This document shows, piece by piece, positions 1 to 6,250 of a DNA stretch of 10,599 nt (positions within the stretch are counted from its first letter, which is position 1; every line of letters starts with the position of its first letter). The notes below the pieces were generated by a model that made no database searches, was not told the DNA's origin, and saw only the letters and a list, made by a program, of their open reading frames with translations. The position numbers and the translations under genes were made by a program. The DNA comes from JAPLJQ01 sp037143735 (GTDB taxonomy: Bacteria > Desulfobacterota > Syntrophia > Syntrophales > UBA2185): assembly GCA_037143735.1 (NCBI GenBank), contig JBAWYD010000081.1, forward strand, positions 1 through 10,599, given 5' to 3'.

Positions 1-55
1 GAGCAACGGATTCCTAATCCGTGTGCCGCGCGTTCGAGTCGCGCCGGGGGCGCCA
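1..55 (+). tRNA. tRNA-Arg(CCT), 3' part (5' end outside window)
   Basis: The 3' two thirds of a tRNA can be folded by eye. The anticodon stem is 6-10 with 18-22, and the loop 11-17 is TTCCTAA, giving anticodon CCT (arginine, codon AGG). A five-base variable loop follows at 23-27. The T arm has a GCGCG/CGCGC stem (28-32 with 40-44) and the loop TTCGAGT. The 3' acceptor strand is 45-51, with discriminator G at 52 and an encoded CCA at 53-55. The acceptor 5' strand and most of the D arm lie before the window. The 3' ends of tRNA genes are classic integration sites for tyrosine-recombinase islands, which fits the accessory genes that follow. No second copy of this 3' end is present in the window. 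Confidence 0.93.
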
Positions 56-65
56 AAAAAAACAT

Positions 66-102
66 GGGGTTAACTGACACATAGTTAACCCCTTTCGTTT
101 TT
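66..102 (+). terminator. Intrinsic terminator after tRNA-Arg, probably bidirectional
   Basis: A perfect 10-bp inverted repeat (GGGGTTAACT at 66-75, AGTTAACCCC at 83-92) with a 7-base loop is followed by a T-rich run at 93-102. Eleven bases separate it from the tRNA CCA end, so it most likely ends the tRNA transcript. The other strand also has a long T run just beyond the stem (complement of the A run at 54-62), so the hairpin could also stop transcription coming from the right. Confidence 0.8.
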
Positions 103-111
103 CTGGAACAA

Positions 112-133
112 ATTTTACCGCTATTTTACCGCT
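112..133. repeat. Perfect 11-bp tandem direct repeat
   Basis: ATTTTACCGCT occurs twice head to tail (112-122 and 123-133) with no mismatch. It lies just beyond the tRNA terminator, about 57-78 bases from the tRNA 3' end. Short direct repeats here would suit arm-type binding sites of a tyrosine integrase or excisionase, but this is inference since no recombinase gene is visible. It does not resemble a known family of repeats to me. Confidence 0.75.
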
Positions 134-213
134 TTTTTTACTACTAATATGTCACTATATTGCAATCAGATATGAGGTGGAATGAATTTTGAGACTGCCG
201 AAAGCATCTTGTT

Positions 214-226
214 TTGTCGCAAAATA
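214..226 (+). repeat. 13-bp inverted flanking repeat, left copy
   Basis: TTGTCGCAAAATA here is repeated exactly as its reverse complement at 2213-2225. The two copies enclose the DUF4365 operon (499-2165) and its leader. The identity stops sharply outside the 13 bases apart from a few A/T matches. The left copy also sits in a small near-palindrome, TTTTG-TCG-CAAAA (212-224). It might be a cassette boundary or a shared protein-binding site. Confidence 0.5.
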
Positions 227-287
227 AATTTCATTCAATACCAAGATTGGAAGTGGAAAATATATGGGTTTGCGAATTAACTTTATG

Positions 288-316
288 TTGCAATAAGAAA
301 AAAAATGGAGTATGTA
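288..316 (+). promoter_or_regulatory. Weak candidate sigma70 promoter for the leader/DUF4365 operon
   Basis: TTGCAA (288-293; 4 of 6 matches to TTGACA) is separated by exactly 17 bases from TATGTA (311-316; 3 of 6 matches to TATAAT). It would start transcription near 323, inside the AT-rich palindrome and ahead of the leader ORF and terminator. In such AT-rich DNA a match of this quality can arise by chance, so it is offered only as the best-placed candidate. Confidence 0.25.
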
Positions 317-322
317 AGCAAA

Positions 323-344
323 AAATTTAAAGATTTTTAAATTT
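323..344. repeat. AT-rich perfect palindrome, possible operator
   Basis: AAATTTAAA (323-331) and TTTAAATTT (336-344) form a perfect 9-bp inverted repeat around a 4-base centre. GCAAA at 318-322 and TTTGC at 342-346 extend the symmetry with a small offset. It lies where the start point of the candidate promoter at 288-316 would fall, a usual place for a repressor site. All arms are A/T, so chance symmetry is a real alternative. Confidence 0.4.
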
Positions 345-396
345 GCTTGAATTGAGCATGGTAAGCACTTTACTGAACCCTAAAGGGAGATGATCC

Positions 397-438
397 ATGC
401 ACATACGAAATATAATCCCTTCAAAATTCTATTTTTGA
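397..438 (+). CDS. Possible 13-residue leader peptide overlapping a terminator
   Basis: A short frame of 13 codons runs from ATG at 397 to TGA at 436-438. It is preceded by a good Shine-Dalgarno stretch, AGGGAG at 384-389, seven bases upstream. The predicted peptide is MHIRNIIPSKFYF. Its last eight codons cover the 5' arm and loop of the intrinsic terminator at 414-457, and its stop codon lies inside the 3' arm. This is the geometry of transcription-attenuation leaders, in which a ribosome on the leader controls whether the hairpin forms. The peptide has no run of one amino acid pointing to a specific sensed metabolite. It may be a chance ORF; only the ribosome site and its placement support it. 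Confidence 0.3.
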   Translation: MHIRNIIPSKFYF

Positions 439-457
439 TGGGATTTTTGTTTTTTTT
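414..457 (+). terminator. Intrinsic terminator upstream of DUF4365 operon (possible attenuator)
   Basis: AATCCC (414-419) pairs with GGGATT (440-445). A T-T mismatch follows, then TCAAAA (421-426) pairs with TTTTGA (433-438) around a six-base loop. The stem runs straight into a T-rich tract to 457 broken by a single G. No complete gene precedes it on this strand after the tRNA terminator, and only 41 bases separate it from the ATG at 499, too few for an obvious complete promoter. Transcripts of the operon therefore probably read through it, which suggests conditional termination. Confidence 0.7.
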
Positions 458-498
458 CAGATTAAATTTCAACCATCAACTGTCAGGCGAGAGATGAA

Positions 499-1014
499 AT
501 GATAACTCGTCAACATCAGCAAGAGCAACTTAGCCGTGCATATTTCAATGCCGTTACGGCGCAAGCTGGTCACATATTTGAGTCGACATCAATTGACTAC
601 GGTGTGGATGGCTCACTTAAGCATGTCAAGAACCAAAATGGTCGCCGCTTTCCGTCAGGCCATACAATCGATGTACAACTCAAAGCGACAACTACCTGGT
701 CTGAGCGCGGGGATCAAATCGTATATGATGTGGAAGCAAAGACCTACAACGATCTCATGGAGAGGGTCAACACCCCTCATGCAACACAATTAATACTTGT
801 GGTGCTTTGCCTTCCCGAGAACCAGGAAGATTGGTTAGCGGTATCGCATGAGCAATTAATTCTTAAACGATGTTGCTATTGGTGTTGCCTTTCCGGTACA
901 CCGACAGACAATAAACAGACAAAGCGAATAGAGATTCCCAAGGCTAACTTATTAGACTGCGCCGCAATTAATAGGCTTCTTCAGAAGGTCGTGGATGGAG
1001 AGGCACTCTCATGA
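499..1014 (+). CDS. DUF4365 domain protein, predicted PD-(D/E)xK-like nuclease
   Basis: The 171-residue protein matches the layout of DUF4365 as I know it: an N-terminal helix (residues 4-24, ending in the SRAY-type segment), then DYGVDG (33-38) and IDVQLK (57-62). D37 with Q60-x-K62 reads as a degenerate PD-(D/E)xK site with Gln for Glu, as in related restriction-like domains of defence proteins. A hydrophobic strand LILVVLCLP (98-106) and WL (112-113) are also typical. Nuclease activity is inferred, not shown. Four cysteines sit close together at 125-130 (CCYWCC), which I do not recall from the family. The start at 499 is preceded by GGCGAGAG, and the stop overlaps the next gene by ATGA, so the two are probably translationally coupled. 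The gene is visibly more AT-rich than the restriction-modification genes. DUF4365 also occurs as one domain of larger defence proteins; here it stands alone with a partner. Confidence 0.75.
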   Translation: MITRQHQQEQLSRAYFNAVTAQAGHIFESTSIDYGVDGSLKHVKNQNGRRFPSGHTIDVQLKATTTWSERGDQIVYDVEAKTYNDLMERVNTPHATQLILVVLCLPENQEDWLAVSHEQLILKRCCYWCCLSGTPTDNKQTKRIEIPKANLLDCAAINRLLQKVVDGEALS

Positions 1015-2165
1015 ATCCTATTTCATACTCATCACTGATTGACACTATCACCCCAGACCAGTTTGCTGCATTTCTAAAAAGAAAAGGCTGGCAACAAGTT
1101 AAATATGCCAATGCAGACCTCTGGGTCTTCGAAGGTGTTGTGCCATCATTTGGCGAAGATATTTCTATGGTTATTCCTTCACAGAAGGAATTTGCTGATT
1201 ACCCTGTTCGATTGCGAGATTGTGTGCAACTTCTGTCTCAGTACTACGACCAGCCTGCTGACATAATCGTACATAATATTGCGCACTGGGATCGCGACAT
1301 ATTCAAAATACGAGTAGAATCACCGGTTGGTAGGGAACAACTTTTGTCGCTCGATTTTGCAGCAGTTGTTATCTCACAATATAGAGATTTTATGGCTTTC
1401 GCAGCGGCAACAGAGACTGATGCAAGGCGATTCTTCGCTAAATTAACAGGCGCCGGACGTGAGTTTGCTAATAAGTGCAAGTTTGGTCATACTTTTGTAG
1501 GAAGTTTTGGTCTGACGATAGAATGCCCTCTTGATTTGGTTCCGGAACTACCTATGCCAGGTTTACCGCTACCGCGGCCTTTCCCGCGAGCCGTTACGGA
1601 AAGAATCGTGTCAGGTTATGCTAATTTGACCGATGCCGTTCGAGATGAAAATCCCGAGGCACTTATTCAGAATTATAGAACCGGATTTTCTGGAAATATG
1701 TGCGAAATTTTAACTGACATTTACGAATCACTCGACGGGCGAGCGTTATCACACGGAATGATTTGGGCACCAGAACTTCCTCCTCCTGAAGCCTTATCAA
1801 GCGCTGAGATAAAAATGACAATTGATCAAAAATCCTATGAAGTTCTGCAAGTAGCAGCAAATGCGCTCCAGACAGTAGAAGAGCCAGATGCGGACAAGAT
1901 TATTGTTGGTAGAATTACGAGACTTAGATCAGAAAAACCTCCCCTCAATATTGAGGAATTTATGTTTGCATCGCGCACTATTATTGTATTATGGGAGATG
2001 GAAAAGCAGCAGCCCTTGAATGTTCATATTGAACTGCCTCTTGATCTATATAAACAGGCATGTGATGCTCACAAGAACGGCCGCAAGATAAGCGTAGTTG
2101 GAAAGCCCAAGAAGAGGGGGAAATTTTGGGATCTTACTGATTATCATGATTTTGAAATACTTTAA
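1011..2165 (+). CDS. Uncharacterised 384-residue partner of the DUF4365 protein
   Basis: I cannot assign a named family. The start codon overlaps the stop of the DUF4365 gene (ATGA at 1011-1014), so both proteins are probably made together and may form a complex. Visible parts: a mixed alpha/beta N-terminal half (1-150) with no signal peptide or membrane segment; a segment FGHTFVGSFGLTIECPL (158-174); a proline-rich linker (about 178-192); a helical region with GFSGNMCE (225-232), which looks like a conserved motif; and a C-terminal part (about 295-384) with alternating strands, IIVGRITRL (297-305), ISVVGKP (360-366) and a FWDLTDYHDFEIL end, suggesting a small beta-barrel or OB-like fold. No Walker, HNH, helicase or methyltransferase motif is seen. 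A sensor, immunity or DNA-binding role next to the putative nuclease is guesswork. Composition is AT-rich like its neighbour. Confidence 0.8.
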   Translation: MNPISYSSLIDTITPDQFAAFLKRKGWQQVKYANADLWVFEGVVPSFGEDISMVIPSQKEFADYPVRLRDCVQLLSQYYDQPADIIVHNIAHWDRDIFKIRVESPVGREQLLSLDFAAVVISQYRDFMAFAAATETDARRFFAKLTGAGREFANKCKFGHTFVGSFGLTIECPLDLVPELPMPGLPLPRPFPRAVTERIVSGYANLTDAVRDENPEALIQNYRTGFSGNMCEILTDIYESLDGRALSHGMIWAPELPPPEALSSAEIKMTIDQKSYEVLQVAANALQTVEEPDADKIIVGRITRLRSEKPPLNIEEFMFASRTIIVLWEMEKQQPLNVHIELPLDLYKQACDAHKNGRKISVVGKPKKRGKFWDLTDYHDFEIL

Positions 2166-2202
2166 TTTTTGTCACCGATTTCATTTGGCTATCCACAGCT
2201 TT

Positions 2203-2234
2203 TTCAAAAACGTATTTTGCGACAACTTTTTGAA
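2203..2234 (+). terminator. Weak possible terminator after the DUF4365 operon
   Basis: TTCAAAAA (2203-2210) and TTTTTGAA (2227-2234) form an 8-bp inverted repeat with a 16-base loop, followed by TTTTAATT. It lies 38 bases past the stop codon of the 384-residue protein. The A/T-rich stem and long loop make it a poor intrinsic terminator. The loop contains most of the right copy of the 13-bp flanking repeat. Confidence 0.3.
2213..2225 (-). repeat. 13-bp inverted flanking repeat, right copy
   Basis: TATTTTGCGACAA is the exact reverse complement of 214-226. It lies 48 bases after the end of the two-gene operon, in the spacer before the converging restriction-modification block. Together the two copies bracket the operon and leader. 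Bases 2235-2362 hold no other element I can support. Confidence 0.5.
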
Positions 2235-2362
2235 TTTTAATTATCACATGGCCGCCGACACAACAACATAATGTTTCATAATATCGCGGTTCAATACTAC
2301 TATATCCCACTCAATCCCTATTGTCTCCGTTTATATTACTCCCTTCATCAACGGAATTTTCA

Positions 2363-3091
2363 TCAGTAATTCCACTCTCCATGCCCCAACGGCGTCCGGT
2401 TAAGTTCTTCCCTATGGTGGCGCCAGTGCGGCATAAACTGGGTCATTAGGGCAGTAAAACGGTCGTTATGATGGCGTTCCATTAAGTGTACCATTTCATG
2501 CACCAGGATATATTCTATATGCTGCACGGGCTTCTTCGCCAGTTCCAGATTGAGCCAGATCCGTCGCGCTTCGACGTTGCAGCCTCCCCACTTGGTTTTC
2601 ATCTTCTTGATGCCCCAGTCAGCAACCTCAACACCCAGGGTCTGCTGCCATTTCTCCAGTAGTGGCGGGACCAGAGCTTTCAGTTGCTCGCGGCACCATC
2701 GCTGCAAGACCTTCTCGCGATGTTCGGCATCTGATCCCGGCCGTACATAGAGGTTTATGATTGTTTTGTTCCGCAGCACAACTTTCCCGGCACTATTGTG
2801 TTCGATCACATTCAGTCTGTAACGCTGGCCTAAAAAATAGTGGCTCTCACTGTTGATCATCTCTCGCCGAGACTGGCGAGGCTGGGCTTCAAACTTCGCC
2901 TGCTGTCGTTTGATCCAGCCAAGCCTTGAGATCACCGCAAGACGGACCGCTTCATCGTTTACTGCCAATGGCGCCGCCACCCGCACACGGCCATGGGGCG
3001 GATACACGCCCAGGTGCAGGTTCTTGATGGACTTTCTCACCACAGCGACGGTTATACCGCTGACTGTGATTCGATGTGTTTCAATATTCAT
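2363..3091 (-). CDS. YgjP/DUF45-type zinc metallopeptidase
   Basis: The 242-residue protein has the YgjP-like (DUF45, COG1451) layout. An N-terminal beta-rich domain (1-60, with the pattern NLHLGVYPPHGRVRVAAP at 24-41) is followed by a MKTKWGGCN block (164-172) corresponding to the family's K-x-R-W-G-S-C signature, with Gly for Ser. The gluzincin site HEMVH (198-202) has H208, in the HNDRF segment, as probable third zinc ligand. It ends with the usual PHWRHHREELN region (221-231). No signal peptide is seen, so it should act in the cytoplasm. Its start overlaps the end of hsdR by 11 bases, so it is the last gene of the restriction-modification operon and its production is tied to HsdR. Such proteins are, from memory, frequent neighbours of type I restriction genes, but the substrate is not known to me. 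Full length for the family and no broken key residue. Confidence 0.88.
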   Translation of the reverse strand: MNIETHRITVSGITVAVVRKSIKNLHLGVYPPHGRVRVAAPLAVNDEAVRLAVISRLGWIKRQQAKFEAQPRQSRREMINSESHYFLGQRYRLNVIEHNSAGKVVLRNKTIINLYVRPGSDAEHREKVLQRWCREQLKALVPPLLEKWQQTLGVEVADWGIKKMKTKWGGCNVEARRIWLNLELAKKPVQHIEYILVHEMVHLMERHHNDRFTALMTQFMPHWRHHREELNRTPLGHGEWNY

Positions 3092-6000
3092 GCTGATTTT
3101 TCACCAGTTCCAACGTTTTATCTGTGAGTTCTTCATCATCCTGGAGCACAGACTTGATTGCCAGTTTCACCTTCTTGACCTTGAAGGGATTGCTGCGCCA
3201 ATCGTCCTGCCGGTTCTCATTAATCGCATGATCCACAGCAAGAGCCAGTGACTCGTTCTTGTCAAGATTGTCGTACAAAGCCCGCTTGGCGCCGGTGTCC
3301 ATTGCAGTGGGATAGACATAACCCGTTGCGGGATTCTTTGCCTTTCTGGTGAGCTCGACGATCATGGCCAGGTATACCTGGTAATCCAGCGCCTCTTTCT
3401 TGCGTTGCTCGATCAGTGCATCCAGCAGTTCCGACATTTTTTCATAATACTTCGGATTGATCGGCTGCTCGTCAATGATCAGCTTGCGGACATTGTTTTC
3501 GATGGTCTCAGCCACCGCCTCTCTATTGTCCCGGATGCCTTTGGGCAGTTCCTGCACCACATCAACGCCTCGCTCCACGATAAGCTCTACCAGTGACAGG
3601 TCGTCAAAGGCGGAAATCTTCTCACTCTCTTCGGCGCGGATATAGGTGTCGATCAGATGGCGCATGGCCGGCTCGTACATTTTGAGGTCGATGTAGTCGC
3701 CACTGGCCAGCTTCACTTCGTTGCGCACGTTATCGAAGTGATCGACTTCGGCCTTGAAAGATGCAATCTCTGCCGCGGTGTAGCCGGCTTCTTCCATCTC
3801 GTCGGCTATGTTGGCGTAGGCGCGCAGGAGGGATGCCGTGAGCGTGTACAGTGTCAGCCGCTTAGGTTCGTTTTGCTTGAGCTGTTCGGCGTTGCCGGAA
3901 TCCCTGGCGCAGAAATAGCGCATATACGCAGCCGTATCCCTGGGCGGCTCCACGGGTTCGCAGAGCGCCTTGATGGCCTCGCTCGCCTCTTCCAGATGCT
4001 CACGGGCCTTGGTCAGGCGATCCTTCAGCAATCCGGCCACGTCTTCCTTGTCGTAGCCGTCCAGCGCCCCGGAGGTGTAATCCTTGACCGCCCCTTCCAG
4101 ACTCATGAACAGGTCCTTGTAGTCGACGATATAGCCGTATTCCTTATCGTCACCGTCGAGCCGGTTCACCCGGCAGATGGCCTGGAACAGGCCGTGGTCG
4201 CGCATCTGTTTGTCTATGTAGAGGTAGGTTGCCGGGGGCGCGTCAAAGCCGGTCAATAGCTTGTCCACCACGATCAGGAGCTTCATCTGCCCCGGTTCTT
4301 CGATGAACTTCTTCTTGACGGCTTTCTCAAACTCATCCGCCTTATTAACCGCCTTTTCCGGAGCTTCGTTGAACCAGTCGGCCAGCATCTTCTGGTAAAT
4401 CTCATACTGGCGGAGCCTTTCCGTCAGTCCTTCACCGCTCTCTTCACCCTTCAGGTCTGCCACGGATGGCCTGTAGGATGTGACAATGGCGCACTTACCG
4501 GCCAGTTCTGTCTTGGCGAACAGCTCATAGAACTTGCACGCCTGATAGATGCTGCCGGAGATCAACATGGCGTTGCCGCGACCATCCATCAGCCTCGGCT
4601 TCTTTGCCATGTCCATCAGGATATCCGCCACGATCATTTCAAGCCTGGATTTTGAACTGAGTACCTTCTGCAGCGTGCCCCATCGTTGTTTGAGCTGCGC
4701 TTTGGCAAGGTCGTTGAGTCCCTTGGTCTTGACGTCGAACCACTCGTCGATCTTCTTCTGCGAGGTGATGTTCTGGTCGATGTCCCGCGCTTCATAGCGC
4801 AGATCGAGTATCACCTTGTCCCTCACCGCCTCGTCGAACTTATAGGTATGGATGTAACGGCCGAACACCTCGATGCTCTTCTGCTTGTCGGCCTTGAGTA
4901 GCGGCGTGCCTGTAAAGCCGACAAAGACAGCGCCGGGCAGGATGGCCTTCATCGCTTTGTGCAGCTCACCGGACTGGGTGCGGTGGCACTCATCCACGAA
5001 GATGAAAAGGTTGCCCTTTGCCCAAAATCCGGGCGGCAGCGCCTTCTTCAGTTCCTCGATGTAGCCAGGGATGTCACCGACATCTTCGCCTTCCTCCTTG
5101 CCGCCGAACTTGTGGATGAGCGAGCAGATGAGCCAGGGCGTGGTGGCGTTGAGGGTGGCAATCAGGTCCGTGCCGCTTTTTGTACGGTGGATGTCTTCGT
5201 TGACGCCCTTGAAGACCCTCTCGATCTGCTCATCCAGCTCCGTGCGGTCAGTGATGAGCAGCACCCGGACATCCTGCACGTTCTCGCGGAGCCACTTGGT
5301 GAGCCACACCATGACCAGGCTCTTGCCCGAACCCTGCGTGTGCCAGATGATGCCGCTCTCTTGTCGCTTCACATATTCCTGCGCGGCCCGTACACCGAAA
5401 TACTGGTGATGGCGGCACAACTTCTTGATTCCGGCGTCGAACACGATAAAGTCGTGGATGAGCTCCAGGAAACGGGTTTTGTTGCACATTTGTGCCAGCG
5501 CGCGGTCGAGCGGGTTTTCGATAGCGCTCTGTTCCTTCCAGTTGAGATAATACTTCTCCGGTGTCTGGATTGTCCCATAGCGCAGCCCCTCGGTGTCGTT
5601 GCCGGCCATGATCCACTGCATCGTGGAGAAAAAATGCTCAATGAAGACCTTCTTCTGGTTATCCAGGTTCTGGCGGATGCCCTCGGCCACGGAGACGGTG
5701 GAGCGCTTCAGTTCCAGCACGCCCAGCGCGATTCCGTTGACATAGATCACGATATCGGGCCGCTTGGTGTAGGCTTTGGAATCTGCTCCAAGGATCGTGA
5801 CCTCCTCGGCAATAGCAAAGTCATTCTTCTCCGGATAATTCCAGTCAATCAGCCAGACTGTCTGCATATTCTCGCTTACGTCGGGCTTCACCTTCACGCC
5901 GTAGCGCAGCAGGTCATAGACGGCGCGGTTGCGGTCGTAGAGGCTTTTACTGGTATCCCCCGCCGTTTTTTCAAGAATATGAAGCGCCCGCGTTACCAGC

Positions 6001-6170
6001 ACATCCTCCACACGCTGTTTCTTCAACCAGGCACGCAGCAAATTCGGCTCGATGTTGGCGTTGCCTTCCCGATCCGTCCAGTCGCCAAGATAGTCGTATT
6101 TCAGGCTATCCTGAAATAAATTCACCACGCGCGCCTGGGTTTTCTTTTCAATTTGGCCGACCGTACTCAT
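3081..6170 (-). CDS. hsdR: Type I restriction enzyme, R subunit (HsdR)
   Basis: HsdR supplies endonuclease and ATP-dependent DNA translocation to the type I complex with HsdM and HsdS. The 1029 residues match the usual length. The N-terminal nuclease domain shows D139 in RPDIVIY and E153-x-K155 in LELKR, the PD-(D/E)xK site. The superfamily 2 motor has Walker A TQGSGKS (278-284), DECH (393-396), TGTP (420-423), a motif V segment VDKLLTGFDAP (635-645) and QAICRVNR (663-670). The helical C-terminal region (about 760-1029) would contact HsdM. The start at 6170 has AGGGA (on the minus strand) a few bases upstream. A 67-base gap separates it from the aspartic protease gene before it, and it overlaps the metallopeptidase gene after it by 11 bases. 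No frameshift or lost catalytic residue is seen, so restriction activity is likely intact. Confidence 0.97.
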   Translation of the reverse strand: MSTVGQIEKKTQARVVNLFQDSLKYDYLGDWTDREGNANIEPNLLRAWLKKQRVEDVLVTRALHILEKTAGDTSKSLYDRNRAVYDLLRYGVKVKPDVSENMQTVWLIDWNYPEKNDFAIAEEVTILGADSKAYTKRPDIVIYVNGIALGVLELKRSTVSVAEGIRQNLDNQKKVFIEHFFSTMQWIMAGNDTEGLRYGTIQTPEKYYLNWKEQSAIENPLDRALAQMCNKTRFLELIHDFIVFDAGIKKLCRHHQYFGVRAAQEYVKRQESGIIWHTQGSGKSLVMVWLTKWLRENVQDVRVLLITDRTELDEQIERVFKGVNEDIHRTKSGTDLIATLNATTPWLICSLIHKFGGKEEGEDVGDIPGYIEELKKALPPGFWAKGNLFIFVDECHRTQSGELHKAMKAILPGAVFVGFTGTPLLKADKQKSIEVFGRYIHTYKFDEAVRDKVILDLRYEARDIDQNITSQKKIDEWFDVKTKGLNDLAKAQLKQRWGTLQKVLSSKSRLEMIVADILMDMAKKPRLMDGRGNAMLISGSIYQACKFYELFAKTELAGKCAIVTSYRPSVADLKGEESGEGLTERLRQYEIYQKMLADWFNEAPEKAVNKADEFEKAVKKKFIEEPGQMKLLIVVDKLLTGFDAPPATYLYIDKQMRDHGLFQAICRVNRLDGDDKEYGYIVDYKDLFMSLEGAVKDYTSGALDGYDKEDVAGLLKDRLTKAREHLEEASEAIKALCEPVEPPRDTAAYMRYFCARDSGNAEQLKQNEPKRLTLYTLTASLLRAYANIADEMEEAGYTAAEIASFKAEVDHFDNVRNEVKLASGDYIDLKMYEPAMRHLIDTYIRAEESEKISAFDDLSLVELIVERGVDVVQELPKGIRDNREAVAETIENNVRKLIIDEQPINPKYYEKMSELLDALIEQRKKEALDYQVYLAMIVELTRKAKNPATGYVYPTAMDTGAKRALYDNLDKNESLALAVDHAINENRQDDWRSNPFKVKKVKLAIKSVLQDDEELTDKTLELVKNQHEY

Positions 6171-6229
6171 GAAGTCCCTGTCAATCCGTGGATAGAAATG
6201 TTCTAACTTTGGTGGGTCTTTTGGGTGTT

Positions 6230-6250
6230 GAAGAAACTCAGCGTTTCTTC
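6230..6250 (-). repeat. Perfect 8-bp inverted repeat enclosing a stop codon
   Basis: GAAGAAAC (6230-6237) and GTTTCTTC (6243-6250) frame a 5-base loop that contains the stop codon of the aspartic protease gene (6238-6240). In RNA it would be a small hairpin exactly at the end of that gene. The T-run needed for an intrinsic terminator is missing on the minus strand, so it is more likely a minor mRNA structure or chance arising from the lysine-rich (AAG/AAA) 3' end of the gene. Confidence 0.4.

Larger units (their letters stand above)
56..498. other. AT-rich non-coding region between tRNA and first operon
   Basis: This 443-base stretch has no long reading frame on either strand. It holds the tRNA terminator, the 11-bp tandem repeat, one copy of a 13-bp sequence repeated in inverted orientation past the next operon, an AT-rich palindrome, a possible 13-codon leader ORF and a second intrinsic terminator. 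Bases 134-213 show no convincing element beyond a loose inverted repeat (GAATGAA at 180-186 against TTCATTC at 230-236). The stretch is clearly more AT-rich than the restriction-modification genes on the right and reads as the regulatory leader and border of an acquired segment. Confidence 0.7.

Noticed and set aside
212..224. TTTTG-TCG-CAAAA near-palindrome considered as a dif/Xer or integron attC site.
   Set aside because: It lacks the Xer dif arms and the attC core sequences; only the 13-bp repeat relation is kept as a finding.
493..501. A minimal ATG-AAA-TGA frame directly overlapping the DUF4365 start.
   Set aside because: It probably reflects the purine-rich ribosome-binding region; start-stop elements can affect initiation, but there is no evidence here.
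2244..2330. A 28-codon open stretch on the minus strand after the metallopeptidase gene, reading IEWDIVVLNRDIMKHYVVV in part.
   Set aside because: It has no convincing start codon or ribosome site and is too short to judge. It looks slightly protein-like and could be a gene remnant, but there is nothing to compare it with here.
2333..2365. A 10-codon ORF whose ATG overlaps the stop of the metallopeptidase gene (TGATG).
   Set aside because: Only ten residues, no supporting motif; such overlaps occur by chance.
3657..4259. A 200-codon open frame on the plus strand opposite hsdR.
   Set aside because: Also an antisense shadow of hsdR with no ribosome site or recognisable domain.
4959..6119. A 386-codon open frame on the plus strand opposite hsdR.
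   Set aside because: It is antisense to a clearly functional helicase gene with intact motifs. Long antisense frames are common in GC-rich genes, and its translation resembles no family.
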